From assembly GCF_003751385.1 (NCBI RefSeq), contig NZ_RJVA01000010.1, positions 124,001-188,000 on the forward strand: 64,000 bases of DNA, written 5' to 3'. The DNA comes from Desulfosoma caldarium. GTDB lineage: Bacteria; Desulfobacterota; Syntrophobacteria; Syntrophobacterales; DSM-9756. The notes under the pieces are model-generated. The model did not search any database. It was not told where the DNA came from and saw nothing but the letters and a program-made list of their open reading frames with translations. Below, in pieces: positions 62,603-64,000 of this stretch. The translations under genes and the position numbers were made by a program. Within the stretch, counting starts at the first letter, position 1, and each line of letters begins with the position of its first letter.

Positions 62603-64000
62603 TCAGGATAGAAAGGTACAGGAGCTCAGGGCGTCCAAAGTGCGCAGGCACGATCGTTGATCGGCGCCTAGATGCTCTTGGTGCAAGCCCCGGCTGAGGT
62701 CCCACCATAGGGTCGGAATCCACCAATCCTTAAATCCCATGCGCAGGGCTTGGGCAATGTCCACCAGAAGACATAGTTTTTCCAAAGCTATGCCACGGGC
62801 TTTCAGAATGCGGCGCAATTCCGTGCGCACGGCCTTCGTCAAGGCGCGGTGCACCTCGGGCAGATCCTGGGGCACCCCCCAAGAGGCCAGGGACCTGTGG
62901 AGGAATTCCAGGCGACCCAAAAAGGTTTGGCGTCGAAAGGTCCCTTCGGCTCCATTTTCGCGAAAATGGGCTTCACTGGTATCTTCTTCGGTAAGCACCG
63001 GCTCCAGGACATCGAGAATCTGCCGCTCTACGATTCGGCGCACGGAGTCCTTGATGTCTGCAGGTAAGGGGATGCCCCATTCGCGCAGGGACCACAGAAG
63101 CGATTGATGCGCATTGAAAAACCGCTTTTGAAATTCTGTGTAAAAATCCAGATGATCCTCGGCCAGTTTGTAGGCGATGCCCATGCGTACATCTTCGGGA
63201 ACGTCTTTGAGGGAATACGCTTCGGCCTCCGGCATTTCATCCACGCAGCGCAGCAAAGAGGCCACCCCTTCCACGGCGGATGATTGCAGGTTTTGAACCA
63301 AGGGGTCAAAGGCCGTTTCGTCTTTCACGGGTTTCACGGAAACCCGCACATCCAACCCACCTAAAAGCACGGCCGCGTAAGCACATCGCGTTGTCCTTTC
63401 TGTTCGCTCATCTTCCACGTCCATAATGCCCACCTGGCACGGCATGGGATACTCACAAAGAAAGCGCTCCAGCAGCGGCCGAAAGACAAACACATGAAGG
63501 CGCTTCCTGGAAGGCCTTTTCAGGGCCAGCGCTTCCATGGCCGCTCCGGCGCAGACGATCCCAGGCGACACCCGTTTCGGCACCACCAGTCGGTTGTACA
63601 CGTTGGCTCCATGCCCTATTTCAGGAAGATTGCTGGGCGCCTTTTCTAGGACCTTCAAGAAGATGTCTTCCAGAGGGGAAGCCCCGGTAAGGCGCGCCAG
63701 TTCCATGGCGCGACAGGCATGGGCAAGAATGATCTGAGTTTCTACGCCGCTGACGTCGTCAAAGAACCATCCGCAGGACGTGTACATGGCCATGGCTTCC
63801 CGTTGCATTTCCATCAACTCAAGCACCTGCCGTCTGTCCTCGGGCTCCAGGGGTTTGATCTGATGTCTTTGAAAGAAAGACTCCTTTTCCGCAGCGCCCT
63901 TGAGAAGAATGTGGATATAGTCGTTTCGCGCGGCCCACGGATCCCGAAGCTTTGTGGCCGCTTCCTTTTCAAAATGAAGGGCCAGAGCGTCCCGAACCGT
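62603..64000 (-). CDS. GH57/DUF3536 glycoside hydrolase-like protein, C-terminal part
   Basis: The frame is open to the last base of the window, so the N-terminal part is missing; 465 residues are present. ELMEMQREAMAMYTSCGWFF and DDVSGVETQIILAHACRAME are typical of the region after the catalytic domain of GH57-type proteins, and the remainder (RTTRCAYAAVLLGGLDVRVS and later parts) fits the DUF3536 domain. Related enzymes act on alpha-glucans. The active-site region cannot be judged from here. Confidence 0.85.
   Translation of the reverse strand, partial: TVRDALALHFEKEAATKLRDPWAARNDYIHILLKGAAEKESFFQRHQIKPLEPEDRRQVLELMEMQREAMAMYTSCGWFFDDVSGVETQIILAHACRAMELARLTGASPLEDIFLKVLEKAPSNLPEIGHGANVYNRLVVPKRVSPGIVCAGAAMEALALKRPSRKRLHVFVFRPLLERFLCEYPMPCQVGIMDVEDERTERTTRCAYAAVLLGGLDVRVSVKPVKDETAFDPLVQNLQSSAVEGVASLLRCVDEMPEAEAYSLKDVPEDVRMGIAYKLAEDHLDFYTEFQKRFFNAHQSLLWSLREWGIPLPADIKDSVRRIVERQILDVLEPVLTEEDTSEAHFRENGAEGTFRRQTFLGRLEFLHRSLASWGVPQDLPEVHRALTKAVRTELRRILKARGIALEKLCLLVDIAQALRMGFKDWWIPTLWWDLSRGLHQEHLGADQRSCLRTLDALSSCTFLS

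Overview
The window reads as a chromosomal segment of a GC-rich, Gram-negative deltaproteobacterium, probably a Syntrophobacter/Desulfacinum-like member of the Desulfobacterota. This placement is inferred from protein style (bifunctional nuclease beside miaB, DUF4911 remnant, FmdB zinc ribbons, AcuB-like CBS-ACT protein, Mrp/NBP35 ATPase with CxxC, AmmeMemoRadiSam B-A protein, GH57/DUF3536 protein), not from a marker gene. No rRNA, tRNA, CRISPR array, transposase or integrase was recognised. Gene density is high, with genes on both strands and many ATGA- or TTGA-type overlaps.

Layout. 1-9973 is mostly plus strand: a DUF4911 tail, a double cyclic-nucleotide-binding protein overlapping miaB, a bifunctional nuclease, adenine deaminase, a ferritin-like protein with a terminator, a DMT exporter convergent with an Smr protein, RNase D, and a YcaO-TPR protein. 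10057-16103 is minus: an exported double-M16 peptidase, a small charged protein, a divergent ATP-grasp-like protein, and an SF2-helicase-like protein whose second motor domain looks degenerate. 16771-22493 (minus) is a compact run panC-panD-DUF502-metK-ahcY-mltA, linking pantothenate synthesis to the SAM cycle and peptidoglycan turnover. 22866-26399 (minus) is fbp-tsaD-rsmA followed by a small membrane protein; moaA diverges from fbp. 28158-35971 (minus, except one plus gene at 32725) holds a ROK kinase, a long-chain acyl-CoA synthetase, an unknown protein, a CBS-ACT protein, mreB with a cysteine-rich small gene directly downstream, and a GAF/degenerate-GGDEF protein.

36093-41229 (plus) is mutL-miaA plus a dynamin-like GTPase, convergent with a RluA-family pseudouridine synthase, an FmdB protein and the speD-speE polyamine pair. 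speD has a recognisable promoter and a leader containing a terminator inside a short upstream reading frame. 44332-49619 holds a 2-isopropylmalate-synthase-like protein lacking the usual active-site His segment, a D,D-carboxypeptidase, a 30-residue membrane protein, a second FmdB protein, a carboxymuconolactone-decarboxylase-fold protein and an Mrp ATPase. 49765-56938 includes a zinc-dependent phospholipase-C-family protein, a UMF1-type transporter, an unknown protein, the Memo-AMMECR1 fusion, trmJ, a membrane-anchored unknown, and a PD-(D/E)xK-type DUF3782 protein with a long Trp-periodic coiled coil. 57000-62234 (minus) is a three-gene signalling module: periplasmic binding lipoprotein, hybrid histidine kinase and a REC-GGDEF diguanylate cyclase. 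The window ends in the C-terminal half of a GH57/DUF3536 protein.

Most genes are housekeeping. The least ordinary parts are the degenerate helicase and ATP-grasp pair, the altered LeuA-like enzyme, the speD leader, the repeat-rich DUF3782 protein and the ligand-sensing c-di-GMP module. I see no complete, clearly new defence or biosynthetic system.
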